Source of the DNA: CAYLWW01 sp964387585
Lineage (GTDB): Bacteria; Pseudomonadota; Alphaproteobacteria; Rickettsiales; Midichloriaceae
Reading direction: 5' to 3'
Assembly (NCBI GenBank): GCA_964387585.1
Contig: CAYLWW010000060.1
Span: 1 to 9,183 of the forward strand
Length of the DNA: 9,183 nucleotides
Below, one piece after another: positions 1 through 6,002 of the stretch. Numbering within the stretch: position 1 is the stretch's first letter; each line of letters opens with the position of its first letter. Under the pieces are notes generated by a model. It saw only the letters and a program-made list of their open reading frames with translations. It made no database searches and was not told the DNA's origin. Both the position numbers and the translations under genes were made by a program.

Positions 1-15
1 AGCTAAAACTAAAAG

Positions 16-21
16 AGGAGG
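16..21 (+). promoter_or_regulatory. Strong Shine-Dalgarno of the DUF6980-like gene
   Basis: AGGAGG followed by T, six bases before the ATG at 28. It is by far the strongest ribosome binding site in the window; most other genes here have weak or no recognisable one. It fixes the start of the following gene and suggests efficient translation, possibly as a downstream cistron of a gene lying left of the window. Confidence 0.85.
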
Positions 22-27
22 TAAATA

Positions 28-327
28 ATGAGTAATAAATTTTGCTGTGATAATATGACATATTATGTCAAAAAAAATTCGGAGATCAATTACGATAAAA
101 TTTTTCGTGCATTTTTCCTTAGATTAATTTGGGATGAGCATAATTGCACAAGGCAGCAGCTATCTTATTGTCCGTGGTGTGGGAGTAAATTGGCGAAAGA
201 TTTGGATGGGGTATGGTCTAAAATACTAAGAGAAGAATATGTAATAACTGATCCTAATTTTGATGATAAGGATAAAGTTCCTGAAGAGTTTTATACAGAC
301 GAATGGTGGAAGAAACGTGGATTATAG
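28..327 (+). CDS. Small cysteine-rich DUF6980-like protein
   Basis: A 99-residue protein with no signal peptide or membrane segment. It has an N-terminal Cys-Cys-Asp at residues 6-8, a CPWCG motif at 48-52 and a C-terminal P-E-E-F-x-TDEWW block at 85-94. From memory this arrangement (CCD...M, CPWCGSKL, EF.TDEWW) matches small bacterial and phage proteins grouped as DUF6980, of unknown function; C6/C7 with C48/C51 could bind a metal such as zinc (inference). The start is secured by the strong Shine-Dalgarno at 16-21. It is convergent with ispH. What lies upstream is outside the window, so an operon partner cannot be named; small proteins of this kind next to secreted toxins can be immunity proteins, but nothing visible here proves that. 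Confidence 0.8.
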   Translation: MSNKFCCDNMTYYVKKNSEINYDKIFRAFFLRLIWDEHNCTRQQLSYCPWCGSKLAKDLDGVWSKILREEYVITDPNFDDKDKVPEEFYTDEWWKKRGL

Positions 328-339
328 CTAATATCTTAG

Positions 340-474
340 AGTGGAAATGGTGCAGGTGCAAATGGCAAACCTCCGCAACCAGAAGTTGCAGTAAAACCCA
401 ACCATAAACCAAGTGCTCCTGCTGATGGTAGTATGTGCGCAATCCCGAATCAGGCTATAATAGGTTACTTTTAA
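340..474 (+). pseudogene. Orphan Gly/Pro-rich coding relic without a start
   Basis: After the stop of the DUF6980-like gene and a second in-frame stop at 337-339, the same frame stays open for about 44 codons to TAA at 472-474. The translation is protein-like and unlike random AT-rich DNA: it begins SGNGAGANGKPPQPEVAV, continues with NHKPSAPADGS and ends IIGYF. There is no usable start before the late ATG of GSMC and no ribosome binding site. This resembles a Gly/Pro-rich linker or C-terminal tail of a larger secreted or surface protein that lost its front part. The family is not recognised. Alternatives are chance, or a stop-codon readthrough extension of the preceding gene, which I consider less likely because two stops intervene. 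Confidence 0.4.
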
Positions 475-477
475 CCT
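462..477 (+). terminator. Small hairpin, possible terminator between convergent genes
   Basis: AGGTTA, loop CTTT, TAACCT gives a 6-bp stem that overlaps the TAA ending the orphan frame and is followed by a T/A-rich run (TTAATAATT). It lies about 55 bases past the ispH stop on the other strand, so it could serve either direction. The stem is short and A/T-rich, so termination strength is doubtful. Confidence 0.35.
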
Positions 478-531
478 TTAATAATTAGAGTAAGTAATAA
501 AAATCACTAAAAACTTCTAATACCGAGATTG

Positions 532-1455
532 CTAGTTATCAAGTAATTTAGGCAATTTGAAGATTACTCGTTCTTCTACTACTTCCAATGAGTTTACTTT
601 TGCACTGAAGTGATAATTCATAAAATCTATTACTTTATTTACTAAAATTTCAGGCGCTGAAGCACCTGCAGTCAGGCCAACCTTAGTTACTTGATTAAAC
701 CAAGATAAATCTATATCCTTTTCATCATTGATTAAGTAGGAATTCACTCCATGCTGAGCTGCTATATCTTTTAATCTGTTAGAATTAGAACTGTTATTAG
801 CACCAATTACTAAAATAACTTCCACTATTTTAGCTAAGGCTTTTACCGCTTGCTGACGATTTTGGGTAGCATAGCAAATGTCTTTCAATCCTGGGCCTTC
901 AATATTTTTGAATTTTCTCTTTAAGGCCTCTATTATCTCTTTGGTATCATCTAAGCTCAAAGTAGTTTGAGTTACATACGCTAACTCATCATCATAGTTT
1001 ATAGGTAAATTTTCTATATCAGCAATCGTTTGTACTAAGAAAACTTCTGAATTCACTCTTCCTTTAGTTCCATCTACCTCAGGATGTCCACTATGCCCGA
1101 TCAAGATTATTTTTTTTCTTTTGTATTCATAATCTTGAGCTTGTTTATGAACTTTGGTTACTAATGGACAAGTAGCATCGATACTAATTAAATTTAACTC
1201 TTTAGCTTGTTGTTCTATAGCAAGCGATACTCCATGAGCAGAAAATATAACTATAGATCCACTAGGAACTTCGGAAAGATTCTTTACAAATACTGCCCCC
1301 TTGGAATTAAGTTCTCTTACAACGTAACCATTGTGTACTATTTCATGATTAACATACACCGGAGAACCGTACTTTTCCAAAGCTTTCTCAACTATCTCTA
1401 TAGCCCTCTTAACCCCAGCACAAAAACCTCTTGGCTGAGCTAATACAATTTCCAT
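532..1455 (-). CDS. ispH: 4-hydroxy-3-methylbut-2-enyl diphosphate reductase
   Basis: IspH (LytB) is the cytoplasmic [4Fe-4S] enzyme that converts HMBPP to IPP and DMAPP, the last step of the MEP isoprenoid pathway. From the ATG at 1455 the protein has 307 residues, close to the roughly 316 of E. coli. It starts MEIVLAQPRGFCAGV and has cluster cysteines C12, C96 and C194, in the contexts GFCAGV, DATCPLVTKVH and DICYATQNRQ. Substrate-pocket motifs are HEIVHN (residues 37-42), SAHG (72-75), GHPEVDG (123-129), TQTT and NSSNSNRL (about 221-228). A GTG at 1467 would add four residues; I prefer the ATG because it aligns with the usual IspH N-terminus. Neither start has a clear Shine-Dalgarno. It is the last gene of the minus-strand block, 43 bases after the lipoprotein gene. 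Confidence 0.97.
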   Translation of the reverse strand: MEIVLAQPRGFCAGVKRAIEIVEKALEKYGSPVYVNHEIVHNGYVVRELNSKGAVFVKNLSEVPSGSIVIFSAHGVSLAIEQQAKELNLISIDATCPLVTKVHKQAQDYEYKRKKIILIGHSGHPEVDGTKGRVNSEVFLVQTIADIENLPINYDDELAYVTQTTLSLDDTKEIIEALKRKFKNIEGPGLKDICYATQNRQQAVKALAKIVEVILVIGANNSSNSNRLKDIAAQHGVNSYLINDEKDIDLSWFNQVTKVGLTAGASAPEILVNKVIDFMNYHFSAKVNSLEVVEERVIFKLPKLLDN

Positions 1456-1498
1456 GCTATAATGCACACTTAGTATAAATTAATTATAAACAGTCTTC

Positions 1499-2284
1499 TT
1501 AAAAATCACCTTTTTCAATCCATTTATTTTCTAATTCAGATAATTTACCATCAACTAAGAATTTTTCTAAGATTCGATTAATTTCATTTTTTAATGTAGA
1601 ATTTTTAGGTAAAATTATTGCATATCCGTAATTATCAGTATTATCTACATCTATAACTTTTAGATCATTATTATCTTTAGCAAACTTATTAGCTTGAGCT
1701 TTTTCAAATATTATCGCATCAACTCTACCCATTTTCAGTTCTTCAATACTAATTAAATTATTATCTAATGGTATGACGTCAATACTTAAAGAATTATCCT
1801 TACTATATTTATCAATAAATGACTGCATAGTGCTACCAGTTTGAACAGCAACTTTTTTATCTACAAGATCGTTTATACTGTTTAAGTTTTGCTGTTTAGT
1901 AGAGTCATAGATAATTGATATTTTGTTATTATAATAAACATTAGAAAAATCTACATTTTCACTTCTCTTTTCTGTTACAGAAGTAGCTGAGATTATCATA
2001 TCAATATCATTATTTTGCAGAGCTAAAATTAATGAATTAAATGGCATATCCTTAATAACGACATTACTCTTTAATTCGCTACTAATCGCATTAACTAAAT
2101 CTATATCAAAACCAACTATTTCACCATTTTGAATGAATTCAAAAGGTGGGTAATCAGCTGAAGTACCTACTACTATCGTAGCTCCTTCTTCTGCTAAATT
2201 ATCATTTGCTTTCTTTTCTTCGGCACAAGCCGTAATGAAAAATAATAAAAATACAGTAAAATATGTTTTTATTTTGTTGATCAT
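1499..2284 (-). CDS. Amino-acid ABC transporter substrate-binding lipoprotein
   Basis: A 261-residue type-3 periplasmic binding protein (SBP_bac_3, HisJ/GlnH/ArtJ-like). The N-terminus is a lipoprotein signal: charged MINKIK, a hydrophobic core and the lipobox I-T-A-C with C20; alanine follows the cysteine rather than the Asp inner-membrane retention signal. Family hallmarks follow: GTSADYPPFEF (40-50), GFDIDLV (58-64), the family signature, TEKR (104-107) where R107 should hold the ligand carboxylate, the second-lobe QTGST (148-152) and GRVDAI (186-191), where D189 should contact the ligand amino group. It is therefore predicted to bind a polar or basic amino acid; the specific ligand cannot be told. 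No permease or ATPase of an importer is adjacent (the ABC protein at 3491-5254 is an exporter), so its partners must be encoded elsewhere. A TATAAT on the minus strand at 2313-2308 has no good -35. Confidence 0.9.
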   Translation of the reverse strand: MINKIKTYFTVFLLFFITACAEEKKANDNLAEEGATIVVGTSADYPPFEFIQNGEIVGFDIDLVNAISSELKSNVVIKDMPFNSLILALQNNDIDMIISATSVTEKRSENVDFSNVYYNNKISIIYDSTKQQNLNSINDLVDKKVAVQTGSTMQSFIDKYSKDNSLSIDVIPLDNNLISIEELKMGRVDAIIFEKAQANKFAKDNNDLKVIDVDNTDNYGYAIILPKNSTLKNEINRILEKFLVDGKLSELENKWIEKGDF

Positions 2285-2321
2285 TTAAAAACTCTACTAA
2301 TTGTTCTATTATATTTTTTAT

Positions 2322-2340
2322 AGATTATTTAAAATAATCT
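2322..2340 (-). repeat. Perfect 9-bp inverted repeat across the nagZ stop codon
   Basis: The 19 bases AGATTATTTAAAATAATCT (plus strand) are perfectly self-complementary around a single central base, and the nagZ stop codon (TAA, 2327-2325 on the minus strand) lies inside. In the direction of transcription the hairpin is followed by an A-rich rather than T-rich stretch, so it is not a classical intrinsic terminator; an mRNA-processing or 3'-stability element is as likely. The stem has only two G-C pairs. Confidence 0.6.
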
Positions 2341-3422
2341 AATATCAGTCCTTCATTCAAACACAAATTTGCTTCTACATCAAATAATTTATTTTCTTCA
2401 ATAGAAGATAAAAAGTCTTTTATCCTATAATATGATTGTTCTATACGTTCTTGCGATATTAAATCGTCTCTTACAGCTTTTTCAATAAGTTCTATTATAT
2501 AGCCTGGACTTAAGTTAAGTTCTTTGCCTTGATTATTACTAAATAACAGAAAATCTACTCCAGCATTTATAGTGCTTATAATTATGTCTTTAAAATTATA
2601 ATTATCCGTTAAAGCATGCATAGCTAAATCATCACTAATAACCACCCCATCATAACCTAATTCATTACGTAATAATTTTTCGATTATATTTTTAGACATA
2701 GTAGCTGGCACTTTATCTAAATCTCTCACTATTATATGGGACGTCATTATGCTATCTACTTTTTTACTATCTATCAATAATTTGAATGGCATTAACTCTT
2801 CTTTTGACCAAGTTTTACTAGCGTCTACTAATCCCAAATGGGTATCTCCATTAGCGCTACCATGACCAGGAAAATGTTTTAAAGATGTCTTGATTTTGCT
2901 ATTATTCATCTCTTCAATAAAAATTTGAGATATTTGAGCAACTTTATATGGATTATTACTAAAGCTTCTATTCAGGCCGCTAATTACTTGACAACCATAG
3001 TCTAAATCAACAACTGGAGCTAAAACGAAATTAAATCCAGCACTACTTATGTCTAACGACATATCATAATAATGCTTAGCTATAAAAGATATATCTTTCT
3101 CTGAAATTTCTTTAGCGGATAGATAATCATTAAAGCCATTATTAGAGCTAAGTCTTTTTACTAAGCCACCCTCTTGATCTAGAGCGAATAATAGTGATTT
3201 ATTATCTAGCTTAGATTTAAAATAATTGATTAAACTTTGTATTTGAAATTTAGATTCGATATTGCGCTTATAAAATATAAGGCCACCCACTTCATTTTTT
3301 ACTGCTGAAATCGCTATTTCATCTATATTGCTAGCATCAGTACCAGTAAAGCCGACAATAAGCATTTGCGCTATTTTTTCTCTTAGGGAAGTATATGCTG
3401 AACATTGAAGGTTATTTATCAT
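2325..3422 (-). CDS. nagZ: Beta-N-acetylhexosaminidase (GH3)
   Basis: A 365-residue glycoside hydrolase family 3 protein. NagZ removes N-acetylglucosamine from anhydro-muropeptides in the cytoplasm during peptidoglycan recycling. Visible motifs are EKIAQMLIVGF (15-25) at the start of the barrel, GGLIFYKRN (46-54), DQEGG (82-86), KHFPGHG (182-188), the GDTH loop with D193 and H195 (acid/base dyad of NagZ-type enzymes), and VISDDLAMHAL (261-271) with the likely nucleophile D264. No signal peptide or membrane segment is seen, which fits a cytoplasmic enzyme. It is somewhat longer than E. coli NagZ (about 341), mainly at the two ends. No Shine-Dalgarno precedes the ATG; the promoter predicted just upstream would give a very short leader. 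It lies 68 bases after the exporter gene and 40 bases before the lipoprotein gene. Confidence 0.92.
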   Translation of the reverse strand: MINNLQCSAYTSLREKIAQMLIVGFTGTDASNIDEIAISAVKNEVGGLIFYKRNIESKFQIQSLINYFKSKLDNKSLLFALDQEGGLVKRLSSNNGFNDYLSAKEISEKDISFIAKHYYDMSLDISSAGFNFVLAPVVDLDYGCQVISGLNRSFSNNPYKVAQISQIFIEEMNNSKIKTSLKHFPGHGSANGDTHLGLVDASKTWSKEELMPFKLLIDSKKVDSIMTSHIIVRDLDKVPATMSKNIIEKLLRNELGYDGVVISDDLAMHALTDNYNFKDIIISTINAGVDFLLFSNNQGKELNLSPGYIIELIEKAVRDDLISQERIEQSYYRIKDFLSSIEENKLFDVEANLCLNEGLILDYFK

Positions 3423-3435
3423 AAAAATTTTTTTT

Positions 3436-3457
3436 AATTATATTATAATTATATTAT
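3436..3457. repeat. Perfect tandem repeat, 2 x 11 bp
   Basis: AATTATATTAT occurs twice head to tail without mismatch, in the gap between the exporter stop and the nagZ start. Read on the minus strand together with the next A/T base, the two units create four overlapping TATAAT hexamers. The unit is about one helical turn long. Confidence 0.9.
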
Positions 3458-3464
3458 ATGTTAA
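3437..3464 (-). promoter_or_regulatory. Predicted nagZ promoter
   Basis: On the minus strand TTAACA (3464-3459, five of six matches to the -35 consensus) is separated by 16 bases from a perfect TATAAT (3442-3437). Three more TATAAT copies in the tandem repeat fill the spacer but are too close to the -35. Transcription would begin around 3430, only about 8 bases before the nagZ ATG, giving an almost leaderless mRNA that fits the lack of a ribosome binding site. Confidence 0.6.
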
Positions 3465-3490
3465 AGGTCTTAATAAGCGATCAGATAGAA

Positions 3491-5254
3491 TTAAGGTAAT
3501 ATACCATCATTCTGCATATTCCATAATAAAGAATAATGACTTTTTCGACCTAATAATTCTTTATGAGTTCCATCCTCAACTATATTGCCTTTATCGAATA
3601 CTAATATTCTATCCATACGCAGTACAGTCGATAGACGATGAGCTATTACTATGGCAGTTTTATCTTTCATTAAGTAGTCTAAGCTTTCTTGTATTTTCCT
3701 TTCAGTTATTGTATCTAATGCAGAGGTAGCTTCGTCCATTATTAATATTGGGGAATTTTTTAGTATTGCTCTAGCTATAGCTATACGCTGGCGTTGCCCC
3801 CCAGATAATCTAGCCCCTGATTCACCTACTATAGTATCATATTTATCAGGCATATTTTCAATAAAATCAGTGCAGTGAGATTTATCGCAAGCAAATTTTA
3901 TTTCTTCATCGGTAGCATCAATCTTCCCATATCTTATATTATCTTTAATACTGCGATGAAACAACATAGGTTCTTGCTGAATAAATGCTACACTGTTACG
4001 CAATGAAGTTAGAGTAACACCCATTATATCTTGATCATCTATTTTTATTTGCCCAGAGCTAGCATCGTACAAACGCATTATTAACTTAGTAAAAGTACTT
4101 TTACCGCTACCAGAAAAACCAACTAAACCTAATTTTTGACCTCCCTGAATGACCAGTGATTTATTAGAAAATAGATTATCACTTTGTGGATATTTAAAGG
4201 TGACATTAATAAATTCTATTTTCCCTTTCTTTACTATTAAGTCTTTAGCTGTGTTTTTTTCACCGTTATACAACGGGTCGTATATACTATTTAAACTTTG
4301 CTCACATACCCCAACTTCATTAAATACGTAGCTGACTTCATCTGCAGCAAACCATATTATAGTAATTATATTAATTGTGCTATTAACAATAAATACTATA
4401 TCACCAACACTAATCTTATTATACTGCCATAGTTTAATAGATACGTAAAACAATAAGCTTACTCCGATAATACTTATTAAGCTTAAAATAATTTTAATAC
4501 GCTCGGTATATATCAATGAAAAAGAATATTTTTTTACAGCATTTTGCTGGGTAATAGAAATACTGTCTAATTCATGTTGTATAGCGCTAAAAATCTTCAC
4601 ATTTAGGTGATTGCGTATACTATCTACTATTTCTCCTTGTACTACAGCTTGAGCTTGCGATTGTATAAACGAATATTTTATAGATTTTTTAGAAAAAACA
4701 AAAGATAAGATTATATGTATAGATATCCAACTAAAAAAAACTCCAGCTAAAATAGGATTCATATTAAGCAGAAAGGCTGAGGACAATAGAACCGAAATAA
4801 ATAGTGGAATAAATACAGTTAAGACATCATCTACTATTAACTTAGCACTATTGGGTAAATTATTAATGCAATGTGATAAATTACCAACGTATTTATTAGT
4901 AAAATAATTATATGGCTGATTACTAACGTATTCGAACGCCTTCATACGTATATTGGCTTGGAATTTAGGGGTAATTACGCCTAATAATATTCCTTTAATA
5001 CGCTGTACCAATTCAATAAATATCCAAAAACCCAAAGCAATGCCCAATGGCTTTAGTAATGCTAAAAGTAAATTACCCTTAGATTTATCAAGTTGAGAAA
5101 ATGAATCCACTAAATCGCCAGTAATATAAGGCCAAATTGTGCTGTTAGCTATCCCCGCAACAGTAGCGGTTATAGTAATGAGCAAAAACCCTAGCCACTG
5201 CTTTTTTATAAAGAAGTATAAAAATGGAAAAACTTTATTTGGTAACTTAATCAC
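3491..5254 (-). CDS. MsbA-type ABC exporter (fused TMD-NBD)
   Basis: A 587-residue half-transporter that should work as a homodimer in the inner membrane, exporting lipid, lipopolysaccharide core or drugs. The N-terminal part has about six hydrophobic segments, near residues 21-43, 63-84, 143-164, 167-188, 253-275 and 283-303. The ATPase domain is complete: Walker A GFSGSGKST (379-387), Q-loop Q426/Q427, signature LSGGQ (483-487), Walker B ILIMDE (503-508), D-loop SALD (511-514) and the switch histidine H539 in AHRLST. The start is GTG at 5254; an in-frame stop three codons upstream excludes a longer form, and the next Met is inside the membrane domain. It is the first gene of the minus-strand block. 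The substrate is unknown; I do not assign msbA because several paralogues of this type are common in the group. Confidence 0.93.
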   Translation of the reverse strand: MIKLPNKVFPFLYFFIKKQWLGFLLITITATVAGIANSTIWPYITGDLVDSFSQLDKSKGNLLLALLKPLGIALGFWIFIELVQRIKGILLGVITPKFQANIRMKAFEYVSNQPYNYFTNKYVGNLSHCINNLPNSAKLIVDDVLTVFIPLFISVLLSSAFLLNMNPILAGVFFSWISIHIILSFVFSKKSIKYSFIQSQAQAVVQGEIVDSIRNHLNVKIFSAIQHELDSISITQQNAVKKYSFSLIYTERIKIILSLISIIGVSLLFYVSIKLWQYNKISVGDIVFIVNSTINIITIIWFAADEVSYVFNEVGVCEQSLNSIYDPLYNGEKNTAKDLIVKKGKIEFINVTFKYPQSDNLFSNKSLVIQGGQKLGLVGFSGSGKSTFTKLIMRLYDASSGQIKIDDQDIMGVTLTSLRNSVAFIQQEPMLFHRSIKDNIRYGKIDATDEEIKFACDKSHCTDFIENMPDKYDTIVGESGARLSGGQRQRIAIARAILKNSPILIMDEATSALDTITERKIQESLDYLMKDKTAIVIAHRLSTVLRMDRILVFDKGNIVEDGTHKELLGRKSHYSLLWNMQNDGILP

Positions 5255-5550
5255 CTTTAATCATAATTTTTAGAAAATATCAGTAAAAGATAAGTTATAC
5301 AGTTTTTTTATATAATGGAAAGCCATATTTTCCTTTAAAAAATAAATCACAGAAAAATAAATATCTGGTTCTTTACTCATCTCTCATAAAATTGCTATAC
5401 TTCGCACGGTAATGCTAATAATAAGTCTTTCCAAACTATATATAATTTAATTATTTTTTGATAAATAATGAGTAAAAATGCTTGGCAAATGAACTGTAAA
5501 AGTATAGGGTGATAAAATTTTAAATATTTCAATATAAATAAAAACTTTTA

Positions 5551-5578
5551 TTCACTTTATTAAATCTTGCACTATAAT
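5551..5578 (+). promoter_or_regulatory. Candidate promoter upstream of tRNA-Ser
   Basis: TTCACT (5551-5556), 16 bases, perfect TATAAT (5573-5578). Transcription would start near 5585 and run about 145 bases to the tRNA, producing a long precursor leader containing the hairpins at 5658-5684. A nearer alternative is TTGCTT (5690-5695), 17 bases, TATTAA (5713-5718). In such AT-rich DNA the -10 match alone is weak evidence. Confidence 0.4.
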
Positions 5579-5657
5579 AATTACTTAATTATAAAAATTT
5601 AAATACTAAAATTAATTAATATATTTTAAGCTAGTACTTGTATTAATATATACATAC

Positions 5658-5684
5658 CTCTGATAAACAGAGATTTAGTCTGTT
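5658..5684 (+). repeat. Two overlapping, mutually exclusive small hairpins
   Basis: CTCTG (5658-5662) can pair with CAGAG (5668-5672) over a 5-base loop, while AACAGA (5666-5671) can pair with TCTGTT (5679-5684) over a 7-base loop. Both use the central CAGA segment, so only one can form at a time. They lie 47 to 73 bases before the tRNA in one of the less A/T-extreme pieces of the spacer. No T-run follows, so there is no obvious terminator. Confidence 0.5.
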
Positions 5685-5730
5685 AATTCTTGCTTATATA
5701 CGATATATATAATATTAATAGATTTTTTAT

Positions 5731-5823
5731 GGAAGGATGGCCGAGCGGTTGAAGGCGCACGCCTGGAAAGTGTGTTTACTCTTTAACGGGGTAACAAGGG
5801 TTCGAATCCCTTTCCTTCCGCCA
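5731..5823 (+). tRNA. tRNA-Ser (anticodon GGA)
   Basis: Acceptor strand GGAAGGA (5731-5737) pairs perfectly with TCCTTCC (5813-5819); discriminator G at 5820 and CCA encoded at 5821-5823. The anticodon stem CACGC/GTGTG encloses the loop CTGGAAA (5763-5769) with anticodon GGA at 5765-5767, reading UCC and UCU. The T arm is AAGGG-TTCGAAT-CCCTT (5796-5812). A long variable arm, with stem TTAC (5776-5779)/GTAA (5791-5794), is the class II hallmark expected for serine. Confidence 0.97.
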
Positions 5824-5844
5824 TTATTGTTAATAGATAATTAT

Positions 5845-5873
5845 TTGACGTGTAATAATTTGTTTTATATAGA
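5845..5873 (+). promoter_or_regulatory. Predicted promoter of the lipA operon
   Basis: TTGACG (5845-5850, five of six matches) is followed after 17 bases by TATAGA (5868-5873); an overlapping TATATA at 5866 would give a 15-base spacer. Transcription would start near 5880, leaving a leader of about 120 bases before lipA that contains the small ORF at 5897-5986. It is the best -35 match in the plus-strand half of the window. Confidence 0.6.
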
Positions 5874-5896
5874 AAAACAATAATCAGAACTAAATT

Positions 5897-5986
5897 ATGA
5901 TTATTAAGAATAAAATATTTACATGCATCACTATTACAACATTTGTAATCTTTACTATTTACAGTTACTTATACTTTATCCAGTAG
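5897..5986 (+). CDS. Candidate 29-residue single-span membrane peptide
   Basis: ATG at 5897, stop TAG at 5984-5986. The peptide has a basic start (MIIKNK) followed by a continuous hydrophobic stretch from about residue 7 (FTCITITTFVIFTIY) to the end, ending YFIQ: the layout of a single transmembrane helix. It would be the first cistron of the predicted lipA transcript, ending 16 bases before the lipA ATG and just ahead of the lipA ribosome binding site. No Shine-Dalgarno precedes it, and T-rich DNA readily encodes hydrophobic peptides by chance, so it may be only leader sequence. No family is recognised. Confidence 0.35.
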   Translation: MIIKNKIFTCITITTFVIFTIYSYLYFIQ

Positions 5987-5990
5987 TTAT

Positions 5991-5996
5991 AGAGGG
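5991..5996 (+). promoter_or_regulatory. Ribosome binding site of lipA
   Basis: AGAGGG, six bases before the lipA ATG at 6003; a good Shine-Dalgarno that confirms this start. Confidence 0.7.
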
Positions 5997-6002
5997 TTAA
6001 TC

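Larger units (their letters stand above)
5255..5730. other. Divergent AT-rich spacer, no convincing gene
   Basis: About 476 bases between the GTG of the exporter and tRNA-Ser. All frames on both strands are broken by frequent stops; only 12- to 14-codon openings occur (ATG at 5412 and 5468). It contains plus-strand promoter-like pairs at 5372-5401 (TTTACT, 18 bases, TATACT) and 5551-5578, and two mutually exclusive hairpins at 5658-5684. A TATAAT at 5708-5713 lies just before the tRNA but has no well-spaced -35. For the exporter I found only weak minus-strand signals (TATAAC at 5299-5294). A small RNA in this region is possible but not shown. Confidence 0.7.

Noticed and set aside
254..442. 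62-codon minus-strand ORF opposite the DUF6980-like gene and the orphan frame
   Set aside because: Overlaps a well-supported plus-strand gene, has His/Leu-rich composition with no motif, and no ribosome binding site.
1207..1443. 78-codon plus-strand ORF inside ispH
   Set aside because: Antisense to conserved IspH motifs; no motifs or ribosome binding site of its own.
4149..4331. 60-codon plus-strand ORF inside the ABC exporter
   Set aside because: Antisense shadow of the ATPase domain coding region.
3491..5254. ABC exporter and the binding lipoprotein forming one transporter
   Set aside because: The ABC protein has the fused exporter architecture, which does not use periplasmic binding proteins of the amino-acid uptake type.
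5315..5362. Short inverted repeat (ATGG/CCAT, GGAAA/TTTCC) and a twice-occurring AAAAATAAAT upstream of the exporter
   Set aside because: Short, A/T-rich and without a clear promoter geometry; indistinguishable from background.
5412..5512. Mini-ORFs of 12 and 14 codons (ATG at 5412 and 5468), considered as leader peptides
   Set aside because: No ribosome binding sites, no run of a single amino acid, no terminator behind them; expected by chance in this spacer.
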